Source of the DNA: Sphingomonas natans
GTDB taxonomy: Bacteria; Pseudomonadota; Alphaproteobacteria; Sphingomonadales; Sphingomonadaceae
NCBI RefSeq assembly: GCF_030546695.1
Contig: NZ_JAUOTP010000005.1
Location: 186,001-250,000, forward strand
Direction of reading: 5' to 3'
Length of the DNA stretch: 64,000 nt
Shown: one piece after another, positions 44,405-53,773 of the stretch
Layout: each line of letters opens with the position of its first letter
Position numbering within the stretch: the stretch's first letter is position 1
Translations under genes and position numbers: made by a program
The notes under the pieces: generated by a model
Told to the model about the DNA's origin: nothing
Database searches by the model: none
What the model saw: only the letters and a program-made list of their open reading frames with translations

Positions 44405-46600
44405 ATGAAACTTCGCAGCGCCGCATTTGGGCTGGCTTGTGCCGCGATCGCGGTCTCTTCTTCCGCAGCTTCGATGGAAGCCGCCCCTTGGGCGAAGGCG
44501 GTGGCAACCGAGCAGAAGATGAAGCCGGCGGAGCGGGCCACGCTCACGCTCGGGATAATGGCGGTGCCGTATGGCGCGGTGGTCAACCTGCCCGCGGGCG
44601 CCCTCTACGGGGCGGGATTCATTCCCGGCATTCCACGACTTGGCGTCCCCGCCCTGACCGAAACAGACGCAAGTCTTGGCGTTGCCTACGCCAGTGGATT
44701 TCGGAAAGACGGGGGGGCGACGCCGTTGCCATCCGGCGTGGCGCTTGGCGCGACGTGGGATCCCGATCTCGTGCGGCGGGGCGGCGCGATGATCGGCGGG
44801 GAAGCGCGTGCGAAAGGCTTCAACGTCATGTTGGCCGGAGGCGTGAACCTGATGCGTGATCCCCGCAATGGGCGGACCTTCGAGTATATCGGCGAGGATC
44901 CTCTTCATTCGGGAATTTTGGCCGGCGCGCTCATCACAGGTGTCCAGTCCAACCACATCATTTCCACGATCAAGCATTTTGCCCTGAACGGCCAGGAGAC
45001 CGGCCGACATTTCCTGAACTCGCGCATCTCGGACGCCGCCGCGCGCGAGAGCGACCTGCTTGCGTTTCAGATCGCGATCGAAAACGGGCAGCCCGGCGCA
45101 GTCATGTGCGGATATAACAAGGTGAACGGCGCGCAAGCCTGCGGGAACGAGTACCTGCTCAACAAAGTGCTGAAGACCGACTGGCGCTACAAGGGCTTCG
45201 TGATGTCCGACTGGGGCGCGGTCAACGCTATCGATTTTGCCTTGAAGGGATTGGATCAACAGTCGGGCGTCCAGCTCGATCCGAAGCCTTTCTTCGGTGC
45301 GGATCTCCAGAGCCTCGCCGCAACGGACCCGCTCTATCGCGCCCGGCTTGCCGACATGAACCGCCGCATCCTGTATGCTATCTACGCCAACAGGCTCGAT
45401 GCCTTTCCCGTCAAACCGGGCGGCCTGATCGACAAGGCCGCGAATGCGCGCGTTGCCGAACAGGTAGCGCGGGAAAGCATCGTCCTTCTCCGAAATCACG
45501 ACGGCGTTCTGCCTCTCGCCAAGAGCGCCAAGCGGATCGCGGTGATCGGCGGATATGCCGACACCGGTATTCTCTCGGGTGGCGGATCGAGCCAGGTGCA
45601 TCTGGAAGGCGGCGCCAGTGCGGTGGTTTCGCACGGGGGGCTAAGCCCGTTCGCGTCCCTTCTCACGGAGCAGTACCTACGCGCGCTGCCGCCTCTGGAT
45701 GCGATACGCGCCATGGCGCCGGACGCGCAGGTCACGTTTCGCAGCGGCGATTATATCGGCGAGGCGGTCGAGCAAGCGCGAAACGCCGACATCGTCATCG
45801 TGTTCGCCAACCAATGGCAGACCGAAGGCATCGATTTGCCGGACCTGACGCTTCCGCGGGGCCAGGACGCCCTGATCGAGGCGGTCGCGGCTGCCAACCC
45901 GAAGACGATCGTGGTTTTGCAGACGGGAAGCGCCGTGGCGATGCCGTGGCTGGAGCGCACCGCCGCGGTCATCGAAGCCTGGTATCCCGGCGGGCGCGGC
46001 GGTCAGGCAATCGCCTCCGTCCTATTCGGGGATGTCAATCCGAGCGGCCGCCTGCCGATCACCTTCCCCGCAAGCCTCAACCAGCTTCCGCGACCGAAAC
46101 TGGATGGCAGCGACAGCGTCGAACCGAACTTCCTGGGGCTCGGCACCCCCGGACAGACGTTGACGGTCGATTACGACATTGAGGGGTCCGATGTCGGGTA
46201 TCGCTGGAATGCGCGGAAGAACTTCACCTCGCTGTTTCCGCTCGGTTTCGGCCTGAGCTTTACGAGCTTTGAATATTCGGATTTCAAGACGGATGGCGTA
46301 CGCGCCACTTTCACGGTCCGGAACAGCGGCAAACGAGCCGGTGCGACGGTGGCCCAGGTTTATCTGACGCGCCGACCAGACGGCAAAAAGGAAAGGCTTG
46401 TCGCGTTCCAGAAGGTCGAACTCGCCGCTGGAGAACGTCGTCTGGTCACGGTGCCGATCGAACGGCGGGTGATCGCCGATTGGGCGAACTCGAAATGGAA
46501 CGTGCGCCCGGGGGCGTATGCGTTCGCCTTGGGCGAGAATGCCGAGAAGCTCGGCCCGACGCAAACAGTCCGGCTGCCAACTTCAAGCTGGGCCCCATGA
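44405..46600 (+). CDS. Glycoside hydrolase family 3 beta-glycosidase, exported
   Basis: A 731-residue GH3 enzyme. The leader MKLRSAAFGLACAAIAVSSS is a signal peptide. The N-domain includes RNGRTFEYIGEDP (154-166), IKHFALNGQETGR (189-201), and the nucleophile Asp269 in VMSDWGA. The C-domain has PGGRGGQAIASVLFGDVNPS and SGRLPITFPAS, and a fibronectin-like tail ends the protein. It should remove glucosyl or xylosyl groups from beta-glycosides. ATG 44405 has AAGGG seven bases upstream; ATG 44402 directly before it is equally possible. It is followed after 97 bases by an IclR regulator on the same strand. Confidence 0.9.
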   Translation: MKLRSAAFGLACAAIAVSSSAASMEAAPWAKAVATEQKMKPAERATLTLGIMAVPYGAVVNLPAGALYGAGFIPGIPRLGVPALTETDASLGVAYASGFRKDGGATPLPSGVALGATWDPDLVRRGGAMIGGEARAKGFNVMLAGGVNLMRDPRNGRTFEYIGEDPLHSGILAGALITGVQSNHIISTIKHFALNGQETGRHFLNSRISDAAARESDLLAFQIAIENGQPGAVMCGYNKVNGAQACGNEYLLNKVLKTDWRYKGFVMSDWGAVNAIDFALKGLDQQSGVQLDPKPFFGADLQSLAATDPLYRARLADMNRRILYAIYANRLDAFPVKPGGLIDKAANARVAEQVARESIVLLRNHDGVLPLAKSAKRIAVIGGYADTGILSGGGSSQVHLEGGASAVVSHGGLSPFASLLTEQYLRALPPLDAIRAMAPDAQVTFRSGDYIGEAVEQARNADIVIVFANQWQTEGIDLPDLTLPRGQDALIEAVAAANPKTIVVLQTGSAVAMPWLERTAAVIEAWYPGGRGGQAIASVLFGDVNPSGRLPITFPASLNQLPRPKLDGSDSVEPNFLGLGTPGQTLTVDYDIEGSDVGYRWNARKNFTSLFPLGFGLSFTSFEYSDFKTDGVRATFTVRNSGKRAGATVAQVYLTRRPDGKKERLVAFQKVELAAGERRLVTVPIERRVIADWANSKWNVRPGAYAFALGENAEKLGPTQTVRLPTSSWAP

Positions 46601-46697
46601 CGGCAAGTACGACGGTCTTTCGAAGGGTTGCGGTCTGCCGGCACGCATCAGAATAAGGATGTCGCCAGAGCTCCAATTCGGTATAAAGATCGGCCCC

Positions 46698-47486
46698 ATG
46701 AAAAAAGTGACGAGCGAAAAGGTAGTCGAGCGCCGCCGAGGCATCCAATCCGTCGAGATCGGGCTGAACGTCCTGCAGGCGCTTAATGGGTTGGGCGGCC
46801 CGTCGACCTTGACCGCCATCTCGCAGGCCTCCGATATGGCGCCCCCGCAAGCGCACCGGTATCTTCAAAGCCTCATCGCCACCGGCATGGCGCTGCAGGA
46901 CCCGGGTACCGGGCGATATGATCTGGGCCCGGCGGCGATCAAGATCGGGCTCGCCAGCCTGGCGCGGACCGACGCCTTCAAGCTTGTGGATCGCTTCGTC
47001 AGCGCGTTCGTCCTCGAGCGTGGAGAAACCGTGCAGATTGCGGCGCTTGGTCCTCTCGGTCCCACGATTGTCAGATGGTATTCCGGAAGCCCGGGGGTGA
47101 CGACGTCGCTGACCGTGGGGTCGGTCCTGTCGCTGCTGCATTCCGCCACCGGTCGTGTTTTCATGTGCTTCGCCCAAGACACAGAAACCGCATCTTTGGC
47201 TGCGAAGGAGCTTAAGCGCGCTCCGATCAAGAAGTCGGATCTGAAAGCCACGCTGGACGAGGTGCGCAGCCGGGGCAGAGCTACCGTCAGCGGGTCGGTT
47301 ATTCCGGGATTGAACGCGGTGGCGTTTCCGATCTTTAATCTGCAGGGCTCGGTCATCCTCACAGCGACGCTGCTTTGGCCAGCGGAACGGACGGATCCGG
47401 CCCGGAGCGCATCGATAGAGGATCTCGCGCAAGTCTGTCGGGAGGTTAGTTTACAGCTCGGTTGGAGCGATACGCATTCTTCCTGA
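46698..47486 (+). CDS. IclR-family transcriptional regulator (first)
   Basis: A 262-residue IclR-type regulator with an N-terminal winged helix (IGLNVLQALNGLGGPSTLTA then QASDMAPPQAHRYLQSLIAT, about 20-60) and a ligand-binding domain ending in GLNAVAFPIFNLQGSVILTA, the usual IclR effector pocket region. ATG 46698 was chosen because the protein begins with the normal spacing to the helix; an in-frame ATG at 46659 would add 13 residues. It may sense an aromatic acid and control the esterase/GH3 or receptor genes. A similar arrangement with another IclR gene is found at 62692. Confidence 0.88.
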   Translation: MKKVTSEKVVERRRGIQSVEIGLNVLQALNGLGGPSTLTAISQASDMAPPQAHRYLQSLIATGMALQDPGTGRYDLGPAAIKIGLASLARTDAFKLVDRFVSAFVLERGETVQIAALGPLGPTIVRWYSGSPGVTTSLTVGSVLSLLHSATGRVFMCFAQDTETASLAAKELKRAPIKKSDLKATLDEVRSRGRATVSGSVIPGLNAVAFPIFNLQGSVILTATLLWPAERTDPARSASIEDLAQVCREVSLQLGWSDTHSS

Positions 47487-47584
47487 GCCGCATTGTCCGC
47501 CGGTGATCAGGTAGCGTCCGCGGGCCAACCGACCGCGCGCGTTTCTTGCCTTCCCTGCGCATATGGCCCGCCGATCGCTGGGTG

Positions 47585-47599
47585 CCCCCCCCCCCCCCC
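47585..47599. repeat. C15 homopolymer tract
   Basis: Fifteen consecutive C residues. Such a run is prone to slippage and to sequencing error. No supported gene includes it. Confidence 0.9.
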
Positions 47600-47622
47600 G
47601 GGCGGGCAAAAACAATGGCGCG

Positions 47623-47670
47623 GCCGCGCCAACGTCTGAATTTGAAGCCGGCGCGGACAAACCGTTCGAA
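47623..47670 (-). pseudogene. C-terminal remnant of a TonB-dependent receptor
   Basis: On the minus strand this DNA reads FERFVRAGFKF, the typical end of a receptor barrel. Over 47 bases it matches the end of the receptor at 63793-63827 (about 40 identities), but the stop TGA there corresponds to AGA here. No upstream barrel sequence remains. I interpret it as the scar of a deleted receptor gene that once stood opposite the IclR gene, as the intact one does opposite the IclR gene at 62692. Confidence 0.4.
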
Positions 47671-47864
47671 TAAACTGGAAAGCCGGTGTTTGCCCGAACC
47701 GGCGTGGGTCTTGAGATCACCAGCGCCTGGCCTCTCCCCTGCTCGTATACATTCGAGCGGCATATCGTGCGCGCAAACAGATTATGGACATTGGCGACCC
47801 CGGCCAAACGCTGGTGGCAAATATGCGTCGGCATAAGCGGATGCTTTGCTCGACTCTCCGCGTT

Positions 47865-49295
47865 TCAGGAGCATTGGAACTTGACCGCCTTGGCTTCGGT
47901 CAACAGCGTATCGGCGTCGGGCCGCAATAGAACGCCGCGCGCCACGTCGGCGTCGAGCGCTCCGGCAAACTGAGCCACATAATTCCCTTGGCTCATGTAA
48001 CGCTCGCACATCTGCTTTTCGGTGAAGTCCTTGTGCGAGCCAGCCAGCATGCAGAAACCGCCGCCCGTATTCACACCGACATTGATCCCATTCGGCACCG
48101 TGTAAGTCGCCGTACGGATACCGCCGTCGACCAGCCCATTGGCATCGCGCTTGGTCTTGCCATTCGCGTCCATCACCAACCGATCGCGAGCGGGCGGTGC
48201 CTTGCCGGAGGTGAGCCAGTTCTTGATGGCCTCGAATGCAGCCGACAGCACGAAGCCGTTCGGCACGCGGCTCCAGATCGGCATCGACACGCATTGCCCA
48301 GCAACAATAATGTCGGACAGGCTGAGCGGTTTACCATTGGGATCGCGATTGGCGGCGTCTTGCCGGAAACTTAGATCGACATAATCCGCAATTTCGCGAT
48401 ACGAGTTGTGCGATGCCCCGGCGATTTCCCACCAACGGTGGGTCGCGGTATCCGCGGGCGGCGTGCCCTGGAAATTGCTGAAGAATTCGGTCCCCACGGC
48501 AATCGACTTGGTATCGATATCTGTCCGCAGCGGCCCAGCCCGGTCATAAAAAATGAAGGCATCGTATACAGGTTTGAGCGGATGAATGCTGTTATAATAG
48601 GTAGTGAGCTTACCAGCCGACTGGGATTGCCCGCTCGCGATCATCTGTTTGATCTTGAGCCCGCCGAGGATTTTGCCGGCCTTGATCTGCTCTCCCACCT
48701 GCGTCCAGACATCCCAAGACAGGACATCGCCGCCCAGGCTGCCGAAGTTTTCCGGATCGATGATCTTGCCGTCTGTATCCGTATTGGGCGCGTCCAGGCT
48801 GAGACCGGCATAGCGCGGGCCGTTCATCCGGTGAAGCGCCGCTATACCGGTGCGCTGCACCGTGACCCCAACATAGGCATAGCCGTCGCGGAGCAAATAA
48901 TCATGCGCCGGGCCAAATACGAAATCACCGTCCTGTTTGGTCGTGACGTTCAGCCATTCGACAACCACGATCCCGTTGAACTTCGTGGGATCCTTCGGCG
49001 CCCTAACGATAAGGCGGGTCTTGTACGGATGACCCGAATCCATGACGTCCGCATTCGCAAGACTGTTGGCAAAACGATAACGGTTGGCAACGCCAGACAT
49101 GAACAGTTCTTTTTCGGTGTAACCGGCGGTATCGAGCGAGATCGGCGCGGCAAGGAACATCTTGCCGACCGCCGGTGCTCGCGTGACGATCGGCACTTCC
49201 GCCGCGGCGACACCCGACCCCGCCAGTATCAGGAGCGTCGCTGTGACGACGCGCCGCAGGGCGCCGCCCCCAAGAGATGGATCCCGCTTCATCAT
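47865..49295 (-). CDS. Exported alpha/beta hydrolase-domain protein (Abhydrolase_10 type)
   Basis: A 476-residue secreted protein (hydrophobic leader RVVTATLLILAGSGVAAA). It shows the family pattern FNGIVVVEWLNVT, GVTVQRTGI, WDVWTQVG and a nucleophile elbow SGQSQSAGKL (Ser224). WWEIAGASHNSY supplies a likely His. This family of large alpha/beta hydrolase-domain proteins is common next to TonB receptors in sphingomonads but its substrates are unknown. The gene lies directly downstream of the receptor at 49376 (gap of 80 bases) and is probably cotranscribed with it. Confidence 0.82.
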   Translation of the reverse strand: MMKRDPSLGGGALRRVVTATLLILAGSGVAAAEVPIVTRAPAVGKMFLAAPISLDTAGYTEKELFMSGVANRYRFANSLANADVMDSGHPYKTRLIVRAPKDPTKFNGIVVVEWLNVTTKQDGDFVFGPAHDYLLRDGYAYVGVTVQRTGIAALHRMNGPRYAGLSLDAPNTDTDGKIIDPENFGSLGGDVLSWDVWTQVGEQIKAGKILGGLKIKQMIASGQSQSAGKLTTYYNSIHPLKPVYDAFIFYDRAGPLRTDIDTKSIAVGTEFFSNFQGTPPADTATHRWWEIAGASHNSYREIADYVDLSFRQDAANRDPNGKPLSLSDIIVAGQCVSMPIWSRVPNGFVLSAAFEAIKNWLTSGKAPPARDRLVMDANGKTKRDANGLVDGGIRTATYTVPNGINVGVNTGGGFCMLAGSHKDFTEKQMCERYMSQGNYVAQFAGALDADVARGVLLRPDADTLLTEAKAVKFQCS

Positions 49296-49375
49296 GCAAC
49301 ACTCCTGATAAGCGAACCGCCAAGCGGCGGATCATAACCATCGGCAATAAACCGATCGATCTCTAGGCATCCGAT

Positions 49376-51658
49376 CTAGAACTTACGCTCGACGGTCAGA
49401 CCGAAGGTTCGAGGCGGCTGGAACGTCGTGCTGCGGAAATAGCCGGTATAGAGAACGTTGTCGTAATTTTCCTGGGTATTCGAGATGATACGCTTGTTGC
49501 CGATATTGCGGATCCATAGCGTTGAAGACCAGCCGCTGTTCGGACTGGCGAAATGAAGTGATGCGTTTTCGACATTTGCGGCAGGCCGGCTGATGCCGTC
49601 GAGGTTTTCGAAGGCCGTATAGTATATGCGAGACTGATGATTGAACTCCCCGCGCAGATCGGCGGTCCAATCCCCGAGCGGTATTTTAATGTTGGCGCCC
49701 AGGTTCGCCGAAAATGCCGGCGCTCCCGGCAATCTATTCCCCGCCGCGTCGATGTTGAACCCGACGATCCCGAGACCATAGGCCGCCAGGAATTCGAGAT
49801 ATTTGGCGTCCAGATAGGTCGCGTTCCCGTCGACCGAAAACCACGGCGTCAGCCGAAGCGCATAGTCGCCCTCGACGCCGCGAATACGCGCTTTCGCCGC
49901 ATTCGTGACGAGGAGTTGAGGTGTTCCGCCCGCACTCAAGATATTCGTGTTCACCTGCAGGTTCGTATAATCCATCTGGAAAACCGCAGCATTGAAGCGC
50001 ATGCGTCCTCCGGCCAGACTTGCCTTGGCGCCCAACTCGTAATTGTTGACATGCTCTGGCGCGAATCCTTGCGATACGAATGAGCCCGGACTGAAACCGC
50101 CGGATTTGAATCCTCGGGAGGCCGTCGCGTAAACATTCAATTCCGAACTGACCTTCCATTCCAAAGCCGCCTTCGGTGTAAAAGCATTAAAATGGGCTTT
50201 TTTCTCGAAGCTGGAATAGGGCACGAGCGGCGTGATGAATTGCCACTCGGAATCGAAAACGCGTTCCTTGGAATATCGCCCGCCGACGGTCAGCGAAAGA
50301 CGCTCAAGCAGTGGATAGCTGGCTTGGCCATATATGGCGTAGGAGTTCGTCTCATATTTTGGCACCGCAGTCTGAAAGTCCGCCTTGATCGTAGGCAGGC
50401 CCAGCACCGCATCGACCGAGGTGTCCAGCGGTGCCTGATAGTGCGACGTCCGATGGACGTTATAATAGAATAAACCCGTCGTCCATTTGAGCTTGCTCGA
50501 TGCCGCCGAATTCAGGTTGAGCTCCTGCGAGAATTGCTGTTGCTTGAAGTCGTTATACTTGTAATATGCCGCATCGCTCTTCGTGCCGATGAAATCGTTG
50601 CGGTCATGGTTATTCGCGGCGCGATAGCTGGTCGACGACGTAAGGATGGCCCAGTCTGCATCCCAGGTGATCCGCAGCGCGCCGCCTCCCGTGCGGGATT
50701 CGCGATCATTCGGGAGGTTTCGATTTGAGTCGTAACCGAGCGCTTCGCGATACTCGGGCCCAAGGATGGGCGCGAGCAAATTGGTCGTCAATTCGCCGCC
50801 GATCGTGCGACCGCCGCGCACGACCGGTGTGGGAAAGATCGCCGTGAGCTGATCGACGAACGTCGAATAGGTATCCGTGTAATCTCCGGAGAGCAGTACC
50901 TTCAGATTGTTTGACGGCTCCCACGCCAGTTTCGCGCGGATACTGGTCGTTCGCGCGCCGTTGACGCGGCTATTGTTCGATAGGTTGCGGCCATATCCCG
51001 GCAGACTCGTCGTCTTGAACGCGATCCGCCCAAGAAGGTTATCGCCTGCGATGGGTCCACTCACAGCGCCCTGCGCTTCCGCCAATCGATAGTTCCCGAA
51101 CGTCGCTTGCACATCCGCCATCGGCTCGCTCGTTGGATCGTTCGTAATGATGTTGATCGATCCGCCGGTCGCGTTGCGACCATATAAGGTCCCTTGAGGC
51201 CCCCGAAGCACCTCGACCCGAGCCACATCGTAGAACGGGATCGACTGGTCGGGCTTGGACCCGAGATAGGTGCCGTCCAAATGGACCGCGACCCCTGACT
51301 CGACGCCGACGTTGCTGCTGACCCCGCGTATAGCATAGGCGGGTGTTCCCTCGCGATTTGTGGCGAACGCCAGACCCGACACCACCGTCTGCAGAGCCAC
51401 GATGTTTGTCACGCGACTGTCCTGAAGCCGCGATTGATCCAGGGCAACGATCGAGATCGGAATGTCGCGGACGTTTTCGGACCGCTTTTGTGCGGTAACG
51501 ATGATTTCGCCTACCGTCGTATCGGTCGCATCTGCAGCACCAGTTGTTTGGGACACGCTCTCCGACATCGGCCGAGGATCTTGTTGGGCGTGGACAGCGC
51601 TGGGCATTGTCACACAGATGGCCACTCCGCAGAGATACAGCTTCGCCGTACTGCGCAT
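49376..51658 (-). CDS. TonB-dependent receptor paired with Abhydrolase_10-type protein
   Basis: A 760-residue receptor from ATG 51658, preceded by GGGAGAGAAG; a longer frame reaches 51736 but has no signal peptide at its start. The leader ends near SAVHAQ, the plug starts VGEIIVTAQKRSENVRDIPI, and the plug core includes AIRGVSSNVGVESGVAVHLD and VEVLRGPQGTLYGRNATGGS. The barrel ends FGLTVERKF with the expected Phe. It belongs to the same broad receptor group as the one at 21762. With the hydrolase after it and the NTF2-like genes before it on the same strand, it forms a likely uptake and processing unit. Confidence 0.93.
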   Translation of the reverse strand: MRSTAKLYLCGVAICVTMPSAVHAQQDPRPMSESVSQTTGAADATDTTVGEIIVTAQKRSENVRDIPISIVALDQSRLQDSRVTNIVALQTVVSGLAFATNREGTPAYAIRGVSSNVGVESGVAVHLDGTYLGSKPDQSIPFYDVARVEVLRGPQGTLYGRNATGGSINIITNDPTSEPMADVQATFGNYRLAEAQGAVSGPIAGDNLLGRIAFKTTSLPGYGRNLSNNSRVNGARTTSIRAKLAWEPSNNLKVLLSGDYTDTYSTFVDQLTAIFPTPVVRGGRTIGGELTTNLLAPILGPEYREALGYDSNRNLPNDRESRTGGGALRITWDADWAILTSSTSYRAANNHDRNDFIGTKSDAAYYKYNDFKQQQFSQELNLNSAASSKLKWTTGLFYYNVHRTSHYQAPLDTSVDAVLGLPTIKADFQTAVPKYETNSYAIYGQASYPLLERLSLTVGGRYSKERVFDSEWQFITPLVPYSSFEKKAHFNAFTPKAALEWKVSSELNVYATASRGFKSGGFSPGSFVSQGFAPEHVNNYELGAKASLAGGRMRFNAAVFQMDYTNLQVNTNILSAGGTPQLLVTNAAKARIRGVEGDYALRLTPWFSVDGNATYLDAKYLEFLAAYGLGIVGFNIDAAGNRLPGAPAFSANLGANIKIPLGDWTADLRGEFNHQSRIYYTAFENLDGISRPAANVENASLHFASPNSGWSSTLWIRNIGNKRIISNTQENYDNVLYTGYFRSTTFQPPRTFGLTVERKF

Positions 51659-51914
51659 CTCTTCTCTCCCTGTATGCGTGGCCCCGTTCAGGCGCACGTC
51701 TATTATGGCGCGACGTTTCCACAGTGTTGCTGGCACGTCAAGTGAATTACATTATGGGCAATCGATTGCGCGACACGAAACTTTGGGTGGCGCGCTTTAG
51801 GACCCGGGAGCAGAGTTGCTCGCCTAGCTGCGAGCGCTTGTCCGTGGATGCGCGAAACTGCCGGGAACGATGCGGCACTCTATCTCGGGCGCCGCAGCGC
51901 GGAAGGCAAAGAAT

Positions 51915-52400
51915 TTAGTGAGGGCTCAGTGCTTTCGCAGCGTCGCCCAAGGGCGTCGTCTGCCAAGAGACGATGCGCCACGCGCCGGCCTGCTTTGCAT
52001 ACACGCCCGTCGTTCGAACAATGTCGCTCTGCCCGCCGCCGAGCTTGATCATCAAAATAGCGTGCGTGACGGCGGCGTCGTCGTAGATATGAATGACCCG
52101 GTCATGGCTAGTCAGCCCGCTCCAATACGAATTACGCTCAAGATCTCCGATAAAAGCGTCTCTCGTTCGTTCATCGCCATTTTCATAGATTACGATGCTA
52201 TTATCGGCGAGACTGGATCGGGCGCCCGACAAATCCCCGGTGACATGCGACTGCAGGAACCGATCTTCGACACTCAAAATTGCTCTTTCTTCCGTGGCCG
52301 TCGCTGGCTGAGCAGCGCCTGCAATGGGCGGTAGCAGAAGAACGCCCAGCAAGGCGGAGACTAAACATGTGTACGATCGAGCCACCGCGCGCTCCTGCAA
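51915..52400 (-). CDS. Exported NTF2/SnoaL-like protein (third of tandem)
   Basis: A 161-residue protein with a leader (VSALLGVLLLPPIAGAAQ) and a compact NTF2-like fold of the DUF4440 kind: EERAILSVEDRFLQSHVTGD, SSLADNSIVIYENG, DDAAVTHAILMIKL and AGAWRIVSWQTTPL. Proteins of this fold range from scaffold dimers to enzymes such as ketosteroid isomerases, cyclases and dehydratases, so function is open. It shares the IVRTTGVY-----WR-VSWQ signature with the gene at 52425, indicating a tandem duplication. Confidence 0.75.
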   Translation of the reverse strand: MQERAVARSYTCLVSALLGVLLLPPIAGAAQPATATEERAILSVEDRFLQSHVTGDLSGARSSLADNSIVIYENGDERTRDAFIGDLERNSYWSGLTSHDRVIHIYDDAAVTHAILMIKLGGGQSDIVRTTGVYAKQAGAWRIVSWQTTPLGDAAKALSPH

Positions 52401-52424
52401 AAGTCTCGAAAAGTCTTTGACAAA

Positions 52425-52985
52425 CTATTTCCCGGAATTGGCACGATCCTGGCTGCCGGAAAATCGCCCTTCCGACGATTGCCACGAGACTTGCCGCCAC
52501 TTGCCGGAGCGGCTGATATACACCCCTGTCGTCCGCACTGTTTCCGTACGTTTGTCGGTCAAGCGAACGGATAACAGGGAATGCGTCACCGCAAGGTCTC
52601 CATATAGCCGGACCTCCTCTTCGGATTTCGACCAGCTAACCCACGGGCTTCCGACAACCATCTTAAGAACCTCGGCCTTATCTTGAAGCCGCCCACTGCT
52701 GTGCATGTAAGTGCCGTCGTCGCTGAAACCTGCAGTGTGCGCCGAGATGTCCGTACTAACGCGCGCCTGAAGCAGGCTATGCTCAAGGGCGAGTACCACT
52801 CTCTCCTGAGTCGATGCCGACTTGCGAGCCAGACCTTCATCCTGGGATCGCGCGGCCGAGGGGAGGATGAAGATGAGAATTCCCAACATGCCGCCAATGC
52901 GACCACAGACATTTTGCACGGTCGGCCTCCTGCTTCTGATTGTTGTATCGGCTCCGACCATGCATCGAATTTTTGCCGGCCTCAT
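52425..52985 (-). CDS. Exported NTF2/SnoaL-like protein (second of tandem)
   Basis: About 186 residues. A hydrophobic segment GGMLGILIFILPSAARSQ gives export, then an NTF2-like domain with QERVVLALEHSLLQARVSTD, GDLAVTHSLLSVRL, TVRTTGVYISRSGKWRQVSW. It is clearly related to the gene at 51915. ATG 52985 is five bases past the preceding stop; ATGs at 52961 and 52889 are alternatives and the last would give a shorter leader. An exported NTF2-like protein in pairs is unusual. Confidence 0.7.
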   Translation of the reverse strand: MRPAKIRCMVGADTTIRSRRPTVQNVCGRIGGMLGILIFILPSAARSQDEGLARKSASTQERVVLALEHSLLQARVSTDISAHTAGFSDDGTYMHSSGRLQDKAEVLKMVVGSPWVSWSKSEEEVRLYGDLAVTHSLLSVRLTDKRTETVRTTGVYISRSGKWRQVSWQSSEGRFSGSQDRANSGK

Positions 52986-52993
52986 CCATTCGA

Positions 52994-53593
52994 TCAGTCA
53001 TCGCGCAGCAGTGCCAACGCTTCTGGCGACGGCGCGGCGCGGATCGTCCGGCGAGTGATCTGCCACCGCCCCTCACGCCGCGCGAACTCCCAGCGGTTCG
53101 CGGTCATGCGGACCGTAATCAGCGGATGGGCCGCGGGCGAGCCCGCCAATGAGCGTTCGGGGCTCGCGGGATCAGTGACGATGATCTGAATGTACCCGAC
53201 GGCAACCGCCTTATCGCCGCTTATCCGGATGAAGGGCTGCGCCGCTACGTGCGTCATACCGTCGGCCCTCGCCGACTTATGACCATCGTTGACGATCATG
53301 CCCACGACCGCCGCGCGACCGCGCACCGCTCCCCGCTCTCCACCGAGGTCCATAACGGCGTCTTCGGCATACAAATTCGTTTGAAACGCCGTCTCGCCCA
53401 CGTCGGCGCTCCAAGCGCTGCCCGCCAGCAGGTTCTGAATGACCATCAAATCAGCGAGCTGGCTCGAGTCCGGCCCCGTCGCTGATTGAGACTTGCCGGC
53501 CGCTCCTCCCGCAGGCTCCGCGAGCGCCGCATCGACCGCCGCTCCGAGTACAGCCGCCTTTGCGGCCCCGACTAGAACTTGCCTCCTGTCCAT
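52994..53593 (-). CDS. Exported SnoaL-like protein with Tat-type leader (first of tandem)
   Basis: 199 residues from ATG 53593. The leader DRRQVLVGAAKAAVLGAAVD is twin-arginine-like. The folded part matches the SnoaL-like domain group that includes ring-hydroxylating dioxygenase beta-subunit relatives: LADLMVIQNLLAGSAWSADV, YAEDAVMDLGGERGAVRGRA, RREGRWQITRRTIR. It differs from the two following DUF4440-like proteins but shares the fold. All three lie head to tail upstream of the receptor at 49376. Possible roles are isomerisation or dehydration of a periplasmic intermediate. Confidence 0.72.
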   Translation of the reverse strand: MDRRQVLVGAAKAAVLGAAVDAALAEPAGGAAGKSQSATGPDSSQLADLMVIQNLLAGSAWSADVGETAFQTNLYAEDAVMDLGGERGAVRGRAAVVGMIVNDGHKSARADGMTHVAAQPFIRISGDKAVAVGYIQIIVTDPASPERSLAGSPAAHPLITVRMTANRWEFARREGRWQITRRTIRAAPSPEALALLRDD

Positions 53594-53773
53594 ACGCCCC
53601 CGTCCCGCCTCGCGATGCACGCGCCCAGCTTACGCCGGTGCAATACAAAATCCACTGGTGAATGATTGACAGTATCGCGGAAGGCTTACAAGATCGAAAT
53701 TCTGAAGCCGGTCAGCATCGCCGCCGACGATATGCGCGCCATCCGCAAGAGTTGGCGACGGGAGAGTTGACTG

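Larger units (their letters stand above)
47487..47864. other. Gap with poly-C tract and TonB receptor remnant
   Basis: 378 bases between the IclR gene and the convergent hydrolase. It contains a C15 homopolymer (47585-47599) and the TonB receptor C-terminal remnant at 47623-47670. Open frames here look like shadows of degraded DNA. Confidence 0.5.
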
